This document shows, in pieces, positions 9,049 to 16,719 of a stretch of 28,474 nt of DNA (position 1 is its first letter; each line of letters starts with the position of its first letter). Source of the DNA: CAYPNP01 sp964412195 (lineage in GTDB: Bacteria > Acidobacteriota > JAAYUB01); contig CAYPNP010000040.1 of assembly GCA_964412195.1 (NCBI GenBank), forward strand, positions 1 through 28,474. Reading direction: 5' to 3'. Position numbers and translations under genes: made by a program. The notes under the pieces are model-generated. The model had not been told where the DNA came from, did no database searches, and saw only the letters and a list, made by a program, of their open reading frames with translations.

Positions 9049-9651
9049 ATGCTTGCCCCTGCCTCGCCATCCCTGCCGCCGGCCGGCGCCAGCGTCTACC
9101 TGCTGGGCTTCATGGGCGCCGGCAAGACCACCGTCGGCGCCGCCCTGGCGGAGCGCCTCGGCCTCCCGGCGGTGGACCTGGACGCGCGGGTGGAGGCGGC
9201 GGCCGGGCTGAGCGTTGTCGAGATCTTCGCCCGGCACGGGGAGGCGTTCTTCCGCCAGCTCGAGTTCCAGACGCTGCAGGAGGTCAGCGCCCGGCCCGGC
9301 CAGGTGGTCTGCCTCGGCGGGGGCACCTACTGCCGGCCGGAGGCGGTGGAGCTGGTCAACCGCACCGGCTTCTCGGTCTGGCTGGACTGCCCGGTGGAGG
9401 AGCTGGCCCGCCGCTGCCTGGGGCTGCACCCACCGCGGCCGCTGGCCCGCGACGCGCGGGAGTTCGCCGCGCTGCACGGGCGCCGGCTGGAGTTCTACCG
9501 CCAGGCCCACGCCCGGGTGTCCACCGCCGGCCGCCCGGTGGCGGCGGTGGTGGCCGAAATCGTGGAGATCCTGCGTTGGAAGGGAGTGCTTGGCGACCTG
9601 GATGGGGCGGGCCGGGGGTCCGAACATCGAACGTCGAACATCGAACGCTGA
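9049..9651 (+). CDS. aroK: Shikimate kinase
   Basis: Phosphorylates the 3-hydroxyl of shikimate in the chorismate pathway. 200 aa, slightly longer than the usual 165-180. The P-loop GFMGAGKT is at residues 20-27. The shikimate-binding D in VDLDARVE, the GEAFFRQLE motif, the LGGG loop and the lid RPLARD are all present, so the enzyme should be active. It lies 9 nt downstream of the VWFA gene and ends the operon. The last dozen residues (from about base 9618) are encoded by the 7-bp tandem repeat of the following spacer, so the natural C-terminus appears extended or rewritten by repeat sequence. About 15 extra N-terminal residues precede the first beta strand. Confidence 0.9.
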   Translation: MLAPASPSLPPAGASVYLLGFMGAGKTTVGAALAERLGLPAVDLDARVEAAAGLSVVEIFARHGEAFFRQLEFQTLQEVSARPGQVVCLGGGTYCRPEAVELVNRTGFSVWLDCPVEELARRCLGLHPPRPLARDAREFAALHGRRLEFYRQAHARVSTAGRPVAAVVAEIVEILRWKGVLGDLDGAGRGSEHRTSNIER

Positions 9652-9868
9652 ACGTCGAAGTCAAGCCGCAAACCGAATCAAACCACGAACCACACGAACC
9701 ACACGAACCGCAAAAACCACACTCAAAGGGTCCATCCGCAGCCTGGCATACGTTACGGAGGCACGGAGGACACGGAGGTCGATCCGGGTTCCAATCCGCA
9801 ATCCGAGATCAGGGACCACGAAACACACGAAATACACGAAAGGATCAATCCGCAATCCGCAAACCGAG
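9621..9868. repeat. Cluster of 7-bp and 9-bp period tandem repeats in a convergent spacer
   Basis: Between convergent aroK and the HPr-kinase-like gene lie four short arrays. At 9621-9660 there are about six units of a 7-mer (cgaacrt-like). At 9685-9711 there are three units of 9-mer cacgaacca. At 9754-9779 there are three units of a 9-mer related to cacggagga. At 9817-9841 there are three units of a 9-mer related to cacgaaaca. Copies of caatccgcaatccg separate and follow the last arrays (9791-9804 and 9846-9859). No convincing gene is present. Similar purine/ACG-rich arrays occur in intergenic DNA of several environmental phyla, but I do not know a function. Confidence 0.8.
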
Positions 9869-9880
9869 ATAGTCCATCTT

Positions 9881-9904
9881 GGCAGTCCGGACATCCGGCC
9901 TGCC
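9881..9904. terminator. Hairpin between convergent genes, possible terminator
   Basis: GGCAG (9881-9885) pairs with CTGCC (9900-9904), and inside it CCGGA pairs with TCCGG across a 2-nt turn, leaving one mismatch. It lies 30 nt past the stop of the HPr-kinase-like gene. No U-tract follows on either strand, so an intrinsic terminator is uncertain. Confidence 0.35.
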
Positions 9905-9933
9905 GACACCTTTCCATCAGCAGAGGAATCTAG

Positions 9934-10854
9934 TCAGAGCGAATACTGCGTGGTGATCAGCTGCACGATGGCTTCATCGGGCCGGAAGGCGAGTCGGGCG
10001 CACGGGACGTCGGCGGCGACGCGGCCGCAGGTAGCCAGCACGCGGTCGACGATGGCCGGTTCCCACATCGGCGGGAACGTCCGGGGAAAGAGCTGGGTGG
10101 CGGCCACCGTCGGCGCCAGGGATTCCACATGGTTTTCCGCCCCGTGCCGGAGGAAGAAGATGCCGGCCAGGGGGCAGCCCTGGGGGGTGGCGAAGCGGCC
10201 GGAACCGTGCCACGGGGTGCCGAAGGCCCACCACCGGCCGCGGTATTGCTGAACCACCAGACGGTCGTCGCTGAGGATCACCGCCCGGGGATGGTGGGTG
10301 TGCCACAGGTTGGCCGTGGTCGTCTTGCCGGCCTCAGACTGGCCGCAGAAGAGGAAGGCCCGGTCGCCGACGGCGACGCTGCAGGCGTGCAGGAAGAGCG
10401 CCCCGCGGCAGGCGGTCCGGTGCTGGAACAGGATCTCGTCCAAAGGGTAACTGAAGGCTGCGCCGACGATCCGGTTCTCGGAGAATGGGGGTAGGTACAA
10501 ACGCCCCCGTTTCCGGGAGGCATCGATGATCACAACCCGCCGGAAGGGATCGCTCCCGTCGGCGGAGCGGAAGGTGTAGGCCAGTTTCTGCCCCAGCCGG
10601 TAAACCCGCCACAGGCTGCCCGAGTCGAACAGGAGATCGGCGGGGGCCAGCGCTGGGGGGGTGGCTTCCACCAATTCTAAACGAATCTCGCCGCCCCGTT
10701 CGGGTGAGAACGGCCGGTACTTGACCGGCAGGATCAGCCCGCGGTGTGGCGTTTCGGCCTGGATGGCCAAGGTGATGCGGCCGACCCGCATCCGGACGAG
10801 GATGGAATTGTCGGCCCACGCGGCGGCCGCCGGATCAGACGGATGGCGTCTCAT
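9934..10854 (-). CDS. HPr-kinase-like P-loop protein of RiPP locus
   Basis: 306 aa. The C-terminal half resembles the HPr kinase/PEPCK-type fold: HACSVAV strand, Walker A GQSEAGKTT at residues 171-179, LSDD at about 195-198 (Walker B-like acidic pair), then GTPWHGSGRFATP and a final FFLRHG strand. Proteins of this class are found in RiPP clusters with radical SAM and PqqD partners, and related HprK-like enzymes phosphorylate some lasso peptides at their C-terminal residue. Here the precursor ends in Thr, which is a possible target; this is inference. The start at 10854 gives a 20-nt overlap with the radical SAM gene and begins where sequence of normal composition starts; upstream in-frame codons are antisense-like. 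The N-terminal 150 residues have no motif I recognise. Confidence 0.75.
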   Translation of the reverse strand: MRRHPSDPAAAAWADNSILVRMRVGRITLAIQAETPHRGLILPVKYRPFSPERGGEIRLELVEATPPALAPADLLFDSGSLWRVYRLGQKLAYTFRSADGSDPFRRVVIIDASRKRGRLYLPPFSENRIVGAAFSYPLDEILFQHRTACRGALFLHACSVAVGDRAFLFCGQSEAGKTTTANLWHTHHPRAVILSDDRLVVQQYRGRWWAFGTPWHGSGRFATPQGCPLAGIFFLRHGAENHVESLAPTVAATQLFPRTFPPMWEPAIVDRVLATCGRVAADVPCARLAFRPDEAIVQLITTQYSL

Positions 10855-12016
10855 CGGTTCCACCGGCGGCCGGGTCAGCCAGGGCCGGGCTGCCGAGGCA
10901 ACAGCGGGCGTCGGCCTGGTGCCCGCAGGATTCCCCCAGCAGGGCGTGCACCCGGAGGTGGGTGATCCGGCAGCAGAGTTCCACCTGCGCTTCGGGGTCT
11001 CCCGTCTCGGCCTCGGCCACCCCGGGGCAGTTCTGGCACAGGGGCAGCAGGGTGCAAGTCCGGCAGGGGGCGTCGGAACTCCAGCGGCGCTCGCGGAGCC
11101 GGGGCAGGAACTCATGCCAGCCGGTCCGGAAGGAACCGGTCCGGAGGTCATAGCCGGACCGGCGCGCCAGCAGGCAGAGGAGCAGACGGCCGTACGGATC
11201 CACCGCAAATCCCGTTCGTCCCCCTCCGCAGGTGTAAACAAACTCGCTGGGTGTCCAACTCTTGTCCTGGCAGAGGATTTCCTGAGTTGTGGTAAGGAAT
11301 TGGCGTTGTCGGACGGGATCGGACAAATCGAGTTCCACGATGCGCTCGGGGCGGACCTGCAGGTTCGGATGGCGGTGGGCTCCGCAATCCACGCGCGGGT
11401 TCAGTACGCCATCGTGCCGGAACGGGACACCGAGGCGGCGGGCATAGTCCCCCATCGCCTCATACTCATGGGCGTTCCACTCCAGGATCATGGTCTTGAG
11501 CTTGAGATTGACACCGCGGGCGTGCAGCGCTTCGACGCCGGCGCGGCAACGCGCGAACGAGCCCGGCACCCGGGTGATCCGCTCATATGTTGCGGCGGTC
11601 GCTCCGTACAGGGTCACTTCGACGCAGGCGGGCGGGCATTCATCGAAGAGGTCAATGATGGGTTGGTCGACCAGGGTGGCGTTGGTGAAGACGGTCACGC
11701 GCAGCCCGCTTCGGACAGCGTGCCGGAACAGCTCCGGGAAATCCGGGCGGACCAGCGGCTCGCCGCCGGTCAGCAGGAGATTGATGCAGCCCTCCGCCGC
11801 GAACTCGTCGATCAACTCCTGGTGTCGCGACAGGGGAAGTTCCCGGGAGGCTTCGTCCACAGCCTCCCGGGCTTGGTTGACGTAACAATGCGTGCACCGC
11901 AGGTTGCAGCGGAAGGTGGTCTCGAGGGCCCCGTGAAGAGGGATTCTACCTTGTGACAAGTTCAGCCGACCGATGAAATCGGCCAGGGGGATCTCCTGCA
12001 CGCGGCCCACCGGCAT
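10835..12016 (-). CDS. Radical SAM/SPASM peptide maturase
   Basis: 393 aa. The radical SAM [4Fe-4S] motif CxxxCxxC is C37, C41 and C44 (FRCNLRCTHCYVN), followed by the SAM-binding LLTGGEPL at about 81-88. A SPASM-type C-terminal cluster region has C263, C281, C318, C321, C327 and C330 (CRTC, CTLLPLC, CQNC), expected to hold auxiliary iron-sulfur clusters. A further Cys-rich tail carries C348, C349, C364, C372 and C373. Such enzymes install thioether, C-C or epimerised residues in precursor peptides. The gene begins 2 nt after the precursor stop, so the precursor is its obvious substrate, and it overlaps the kinase-like gene by 20 nt. The chemistry cannot be told from sequence. Confidence 0.9.
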   Translation of the reverse strand: MPVGRVQEIPLADFIGRLNLSQGRIPLHGALETTFRCNLRCTHCYVNQAREAVDEASRELPLSRHQELIDEFAAEGCINLLLTGGEPLVRPDFPELFRHAVRSGLRVTVFTNATLVDQPIIDLFDECPPACVEVTLYGATAATYERITRVPGSFARCRAGVEALHARGVNLKLKTMILEWNAHEYEAMGDYARRLGVPFRHDGVLNPRVDCGAHRHPNLQVRPERIVELDLSDPVRQRQFLTTTQEILCQDKSWTPSEFVYTCGGGRTGFAVDPYGRLLLCLLARRSGYDLRTGSFRTGWHEFLPRLRERRWSSDAPCRTCTLLPLCQNCPGVAEAETGDPEAQVELCCRITHLRVHALLGESCGHQADARCCLGSPALADPAAGGTDETPSV

Positions 12017-12018
12017 GC

Positions 12019-12204
12019 TCAGGTGCCGATGTTCAGATTGATCAGCTGGCTGCCTTTTTTACAGACATTGGTACCGGCCGGAGTGGCCTTGCACCCCGTG
12101 CTGGCGATCTCGTCGCCGGCCAGCTGAATCCGGGTCACCGACGGCGGCTCGTAGGGTTCCTTCCGGGAACCGTCCGGTTTATGATCTAGTTTGGGTTGTG
12201 CCAT
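12019..12204 (-). CDS. Putative RiPP precursor peptide, two cysteines
   Basis: 61-aa peptide lying between the C25 peptidase and the radical SAM genes. The N-terminal half is hydrophilic and charged (residues 1-17), then EPPSVTRIQLAGDE (19-32) looks like the leader segment a PqqD-type protein would bind. The C-terminal part has C38 and C48 ten residues apart, Ser/Thr/Gly-rich sequence between them, a KKG turn and a hydrophobic end LINLNIGT. Start choice: AAGGA (12218-12214) is 9 nt before the ATG at 12204; an in-frame ATG at 12213 directly abuts that site and is too close. No signal peptide. The precursor role is inferred from size, Cys content and neighbours; I do not recognise the family. 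Confidence 0.75.
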   Translation of the reverse strand: MAQPKLDHKPDGSRKEPYEPPSVTRIQLAGDEIASTGCKATPAGTNVCKKGSQLINLNIGT

Positions 12205-12249
12205 GTATGTCATTCCTTTCCGTGTGCCGGTATCCTCCGGTCCGGCGAT

Positions 12250-15200
12250 CTAGTGCCCGCCACTGTTGGACCGGTACAGCCGCAGGGCGGGATCGCCCAG
12301 CAGGTTCCAGCCGTCGACGACACCGGCCATGTCGCCGTCGGCCTGGAGCACGGCCGCCTTGGCCCGCCGCACGGCTTCACCAAGGGGCATACCGGCCCGG
12401 AGGTTGTCGTACACCTCCAGGTAGAACACCCGCTGCTGTTCGGGTTCCGTGATTCCGGACGGCCCGAGGCAGGCCACCGCACCGCCGTCGGGCACTAGGA
12501 GCAGGGCCTCGCCGATGGTGGGCTCGTTGCCGTACTGGTACCACTGAGCCTGGCAGGTCCAGGCGAACACTGCCGCGGCGTGGCCGGAGTTGGCCAATCC
12601 TCCCAGGTCGGCTAGCGTAAGCAGGCCGTTGTCGGTCCAGAACTCGAAGCTGCCGTGCCCGAAGTAGTGGACCGTGGCGGCGCTGCCCCGCAGGCCGTCC
12701 AGCAGGCTGGCGTGGGCGGGCCCCACCCCCGCGGCCACGTTGGCCCAGAGCGCGTCCGCGCCCCCGGGGATGTGCCCGGCGGCTTCCGCAGCCAATTGGT
12801 AGAACGAGACCGTGTCTTCAGGGCTTTGGTCATCCACCGCCAGCAGCGACAGGGGCTCTCCGGACGGGGGGGCCAGCAGGGCCGCTTGGTGGACGATCTT
12901 GTCTGCCACGACGCCTGCTTCAGGCTGAGTGACCACCGGCAGCCGGCCAATGGCCAGCTCCGGCGCCCCGTCGCCGTTGGTGTCGGCGAAGCGGTTCTCC
13001 GACGGCACCCGGCCGAAGACAGCGTCCTGCCCCCACAGAGAGGGCAGGAACGACGCCTGGCCGGTCCCCGAGTAGTCATGGGGATCGTACGTGTCGTCGC
13101 CCACCAGGAGTACGTGGCGGAGGGCCTGGCGGCTCTTCTGCCAGGCCTCGGCCAGCAGCGCCGCCACAGCGTTGGGCTCCACCACGCCGGCGCTGTACCG
13201 GTCGTAGGCCCGCTCCACGTCGAGGACCGCCGTGCGGTACTCGGCGCCCTTGGCGTCGGCGATCTGCTGGGCCGCGTCGGCGAACAGCGCGTGGGTGACC
13301 ACCAGGTAGCCGGCCCGGGTCACGCTGGCGGGTAGGGTCGGATCATAGGGCGTGATGCGGGCCACGGCCACTTCCGTCGTGGGCGGGTCGGGCCGGAAGC
13401 CCATGTCGATCAGGTCCACGAAGGTCAGGGCGCCGTCGTCCGGGTTGGACACGTCGGCGGAGTAGGCCCAGGTCAGGACGTTGCCGCTCTGGCGCAGCAC
13501 CCCGGCGGGCACCGTGCCCTGGATCTCGGCGGCGCTCAGGCCGCCAAACGTCACCGCCCCGACCCGCGCCCCGTTGAGCCAGGCCTCCACCGTATGGGTG
13601 TGGGCGGTGCCGCCCGACAAGGCGATCCGCACCGGCACGCTGCCGGCGGTGGGAAGTCCCAGGCAGGGCAAGTCGAACGCCAGCGGGTCCGGCGGGAACC
13701 AGGTGGACAGGATGGTCCACACCCAGGGATCGGCCGCCGGGGCGACGAATGGGGCGAAGAACAGGTTCTGCTCCACCCGCACTATGTCCGGCCGCGCCGG
13801 CACTCCCGACTTCGTCAGCGCTACCGTCGGCAGCGGCGCCGTGAAGGCGCCCCAGCCCACCACGTACACGTCCCGCAAGGCGTAGTCGGTGGACAGCCCG
13901 ACGGCCGTGAACTCCAAGCAGCGGGCGCCCCCGGCGCCCGTCACCACCCGGAAGGCCACCGGCCGGCCCTGCCGGGTCAGCTTCAATTTGCCGGGCAGGG
14001 AGGCGTAGGTCGCCGGCATGCCCGCCGCCACCAGGTCGGCCAGCGGCACCCGCACGATGCCCGCCCCGGGTACTTCCAACTTCAGGGCGCGCACCGGCCC
14101 GGCGGCCACGATCGGCGCCGCCGCCTGGGTCTGGACCGCCGGCCCCGCCTTGGCCCGCTCCAGCCGCCGCTGCGCCAGCCGGTCCAGCTGATCCTCCAGG
14201 GTCGGGTTCCCCACCGGGAAGGGTCCCAGCCAGTGGGTGGCCCCGCCGCATTCCAGCTCCTCGATCAGCAGGAACGGCGCCTGCACCGGCAGGATCGCCC
14301 CGTGGTAAAGGATGGGCTCCGTCCCTCTCTGGGGCTGGGCCGGGATCGGCGCTTCGCTCAGCAGCGTCCGCTCGCCCAGGCCGTCGGGATCCCACGTCTC
14401 GTAGATCTTGAATCCGCGGGTCCCCCGCTGGGAGGTCACGGCGAACTCGACGGCGCCGTCGGGGTCCACCCGCAGGCCGCCCAGCCGCGCCCACGTCGGC
14501 ACGTTGGGCGGATTGCATGGCTCGACGCCGGGAATGTCTATGATGGTCACATTGGTCAGGCTGACGCCGGCGGCGCCCGCCGTCGCGCCATAGGGATCAA
14601 GGGAAGTGGTAGTGGTTCCATTGACACCGCCGGTAACCGATACACTTGCGGGCGCGCCAGACAACAGCACTACTCCGCCGCCACCCCCGCCGCCGGGGCC
14701 ATGACGATTCCCGGGATACGTTGCTCCGTCTGCCGTCGGCCAGGCGTCGACGCCTCCGCCACCATTGGCTCGGACGGTCAGGCCGGACAGGCTGCCGGTC
14801 ATAGCCACCACCACGATGGTGCCGCCCGCACCGCCTCCGCCGCCTCCGTCGTTTTCCGGTGTGATGGCTGCGATGCCGTGGCCGGTGCCGTTGGCGGTGA
14901 TGGTCCCGGTGCCGGTGACCGCGTAGGCCCGGATCAACACGATTCCCCCACCTAGGCCGCCACTGGAGGCAGCGGTGATAGTGTCCGAATTGTTGCGGGT
15001 GCCCGCCCCACCGCCGCCGCCTAGGGAGATGCGGGCGTTGGTGCCTGCGGAAGAGCCGATGGCGTATGGGAATGCAGCGCCCTGATGACCCCCAACATCC
15101 TGATTAGCACGCCAGGAATGCCCTCCCCGACCCCCAATTCCGCCATTACCGCCGCCTCCTCCGCCGGGATTCTCCTGGTTGGCGGCGGGGTCGTCATCCG

Positions 15201-16083
15201 TCCCACCTCCGCCGGCGTTGCCCGGTGCCCCGCGGGCATGGCTGCCGTCTTGGTTATTGGTTCCGGATGGATACCCAGAGGTTCGAGAGCCGGGATTCGA
15301 AACAGTGCTACCATCGAAGACGTAAAGCGGTGCACCGGCGATTCCCTCTCCCTTTGAACCATGAACATTCCTCGAGGCACGACTCCTATAGTCTGTATCG
15401 GTTTGGCGGTCATCGCCGGTGAGTTGACGTCCGCCACCGCCACGGAAACCCATGGCGTCCACGCTGACGGTTCCACCCAAGGTCAGGGTGCCGCTGACAT
15501 CGATGGCCAGGATCCCACCGGTTCGGCCATCCCACGCCAGGGCCGTCAGAGAAGAACCCAATGTCGCGCTTCGGTACTTTGGAACGCGGACGACTTGGAA
15601 CCTGCGCTGACCGGTGGTTGAAGTTTGCGCTGCAGTCCGGTATGTGTGCAGCAGGCCATTTCCAGTGCCCGCGCCGGTGACTGTCACGGCACCGCTGGTC
15701 ACCGCGCTCTGGGCGATGACATACTCGAAGTAACCGGCCGAGTTGAGCGCCGTTTGGCCGTTGGCAGGATCCGAGGCGGAATTGTCGCCATAGACATTGC
15801 TGTTGGTGTAGCTGATATCGGCGTCCTGCATCTGGATCACCAGCAGCATGTCCCCAATGGCGATCCGGTCGGCGTTTCCGCGGATGGCTGTTGTGTCCAC
15901 GGTGATCGATGTAGCCCCGGCGTTCACCGTCCCTGAGCCGGGGTAATAGGTGTTCACCACTCCACTCAGCGTCCCGCCCACAGGCAGGGAGTCGCACAGC
16001 TGGGCCAGCAGGACGGAAGGCCCGACACACAAACCGGCGATTGCCAGGATCACCGTTTGGTGGACAATCTTGTCAATTCTCAT
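12250..16083 (-). CDS. Secreted gingipain-like C25 cysteine peptidase
   Basis: 1277 aa. The signal peptide (MRIDKIVHQTVILAIAGLCVG..LAQ, hydrophobic core about 8-30) marks export. Residues about 35-220 are a beta-rich domain, about 225-530 a glycine-rich stretch with many G4-G7 runs, and about 790-960 a beta-sandwich with HTHTVEAWLNG. The catalytic C25 domain occupies about 980-1277. It has HVLLVGDDTYDP, SENRFADTNGDGAPELAIGRLPV, H1143 in YFGHGSFEFW and C1177 in WTCQAQWYQYG, 34 residues apart as expected for the gingipain His/Cys dyad, then EALLL, GAVACLGPSGI and the terminal NLLGDPALRLY. It ends with the catalytic domain; no C-terminal sorting domain is seen. GGGAGG (16094-16089) is 5 nt before the ATG at 16083, which also places the signal peptide first. 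The 45-nt gap to the precursor gene suggests co-transcription and a role in peptide maturation. Confidence 0.85.
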   Translation of the reverse strand: MRIDKIVHQTVILAIAGLCVGPSVLLAQLCDSLPVGGTLSGVVNTYYPGSGTVNAGATSITVDTTAIRGNADRIAIGDMLLVIQMQDADISYTNSNVYGDNSASDPANGQTALNSAGYFEYVIAQSAVTSGAVTVTGAGTGNGLLHTYRTAAQTSTTGQRRFQVVRVPKYRSATLGSSLTALAWDGRTGGILAIDVSGTLTLGGTVSVDAMGFRGGGGRQLTGDDRQTDTDYRSRASRNVHGSKGEGIAGAPLYVFDGSTVSNPGSRTSGYPSGTNNQDGSHARGAPGNAGGGGTDDDPAANQENPGGGGGGNGGIGGRGGHSWRANQDVGGHQGAAFPYAIGSSAGTNARISLGGGGGAGTRNNSDTITAASSGGLGGGIVLIRAYAVTGTGTITANGTGHGIAAITPENDGGGGGGAGGTIVVVAMTGSLSGLTVRANGGGGVDAWPTADGATYPGNRHGPGGGGGGGVVLLSGAPASVSVTGGVNGTTTTSLDPYGATAGAAGVSLTNVTIIDIPGVEPCNPPNVPTWARLGGLRVDPDGAVEFAVTSQRGTRGFKIYETWDPDGLGERTLLSEAPIPAQPQRGTEPILYHGAILPVQAPFLLIEELECGGATHWLGPFPVGNPTLEDQLDRLAQRRLERAKAGPAVQTQAAAPIVAAGPVRALKLEVPGAGIVRVPLADLVAAGMPATYASLPGKLKLTRQGRPVAFRVVTGAGGARCLEFTAVGLSTDYALRDVYVVGWGAFTAPLPTVALTKSGVPARPDIVRVEQNLFFAPFVAPAADPWVWTILSTWFPPDPLAFDLPCLGLPTAGSVPVRIALSGGTAHTHTVEAWLNGARVGAVTFGGLSAAEIQGTVPAGVLRQSGNVLTWAYSADVSNPDDGALTFVDLIDMGFRPDPPTTEVAVARITPYDPTLPASVTRAGYLVVTHALFADAAQQIADAKGAEYRTAVLDVERAYDRYSAGVVEPNAVAALLAEAWQKSRQALRHVLLVGDDTYDPHDYSGTGQASFLPSLWGQDAVFGRVPSENRFADTNGDGAPELAIGRLPVVTQPEAGVVADKIVHQAALLAPPSGEPLSLLAVDDQSPEDTVSFYQLAAEAAGHIPGGADALWANVAAGVGPAHASLLDGLRGSAATVHYFGHGSFEFWTDNGLLTLADLGGLANSGHAAAVFAWTCQAQWYQYGNEPTIGEALLLVPDGGAVACLGPSGITEPEQQRVFYLEVYDNLRAGMPLGEAVRRAKAAVLQADGDMAGVVDGWNLLGDPALRLYRSNSGGH

Positions 16084-16179
16084 CGCATCCTCCCATCCTG
16101 GGTCCAGAGATGTGCCCAAATGCCGCTGGCGGTTTTGTTGAATGTCAGAATGCACCCGCCCCTGGCAGCTATTACAAGA

Positions 16180-16207
16180 ATATTACATTATTAGGTACTG
16201 ATCACAA
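16180..16207 (-). promoter_or_regulatory. Candidate promoter of the C25-precursor-radical SAM unit
   Basis: In an unusually AT-rich stretch, the minus strand has TTGTGA (16207-16202), a 16-nt spacer and TAATAT (16185-16180), each matching 4 of 6 consensus bases. Transcription would start near 16173, giving a 5' leader of about 90 nt before the C25 start. Confidence 0.35.
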
Positions 16208-16345
16208 AGGAGAATCTTGCTGAATGGCTTAATTATGAGGGTTGTTCCGAAAATGTTACATTGGCATGGAGAATCCGTGCTTTCGCCATGGCACGGTCAC
16301 CAAAGTGCTGGCCGGCCAAATTTTCGCACTCCCTTGGCCGGAAAG

Positions 16346-16357
16346 CCCGCCGGCGGG
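16346..16357. other. 12-bp perfect palindrome after the PqqD-like gene
   Basis: CCCGCCGGCGGG reads the same on both strands and lies 16 nt past the PqqD-like stop. It is followed on the minus strand by CTTTCC. It might act as a weak terminator or a protein site. The rest of the 290-nt gap (16084-16373) holds only the AT-rich promoter region and no ORF I trust. Confidence 0.3.
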
Positions 16358-16373
16358 AGGGGGCTGCATCTTG

Positions 16374-16718
16374 TCAGCGGCCGGCGCCGTGGGAGGGCTC
16401 TTCTCCGGCCAGTCCCACGCGGGTCACCACCCGGATCGATTCCAGCTGGGCCAGGAACCGTTGATAGTCCGAGGTTGCCTGATCGACGCCCACCTCGAAG
16501 CGGTCTATGATCTCCCGGACGATCAGCCCGCCGTCCTTTTGCCCGTTCAGACTCTCCCAGATGAAGGACCCGATGCGGTTCAGGTGAAAGATGGCTTCCA
16601 GGTCGGCCCCCCGGGCGACGGTGGGCACCAGGACGAACTCCCCGCCGATGTTCCGGGCGACCACGTGGGGCGCGCGGGCGAACACGATGTCGAGGGGGGC
16701 GGACGATTCTTCGGTCAT
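16374..16718 (-). CDS. PqqD-family protein (RiPP recognition element)
   Basis: 114 aa. It matches the PqqD fold: an N-terminal beta hairpin (RNIGGEFVLVPT), the core HLNRIGSFIWESLNG, then IVREIIDRFEV, a DYQRFLAQL helix and a final strand (about residues 15-100). In known systems this domain binds the leader of a precursor peptide and presents it to a radical SAM enzyme. Here the probable client is the 61-aa peptide encoded downstream. Its ATG is 1 nt after the stop of the S24/S26-like gene, with AGGAG just upstream, so the two are translationally coupled. It stands alone rather than fused to the radical SAM enzyme. Confidence 0.85.
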   Translation of the reverse strand: MTEESSAPLDIVFARAPHVVARNIGGEFVLVPTVARGADLEAIFHLNRIGSFIWESLNGQKDGGLIVREIIDRFEVGVDQATSDYQRFLAQLESIRVVTRVGLAGEEPSHGAGR

Positions 16719-16719
16719 C

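Noticed and set aside
10855..11241. In-frame 5' extension of the HPr-kinase-like gene
   Set aside because: It would run inside the radical SAM coding sequence and translates to Pro/Arg/Ala-rich shadow. Normal composition starts at the ATG at 10854.
16265..16300. Possible cyclic-di-GMP riboswitch-like sequence (GAAAGCACGG)
   Set aside because: The conserved core and paired stems of the known riboswitch class could not be traced around it; the match is only a few bases.
16201..16373. A second small precursor gene between the C25 and PqqD genes
   Set aside because: The only minus-strand ATG frame I could follow there (from about 16290) stops after 18 codons and has no ribosome site.
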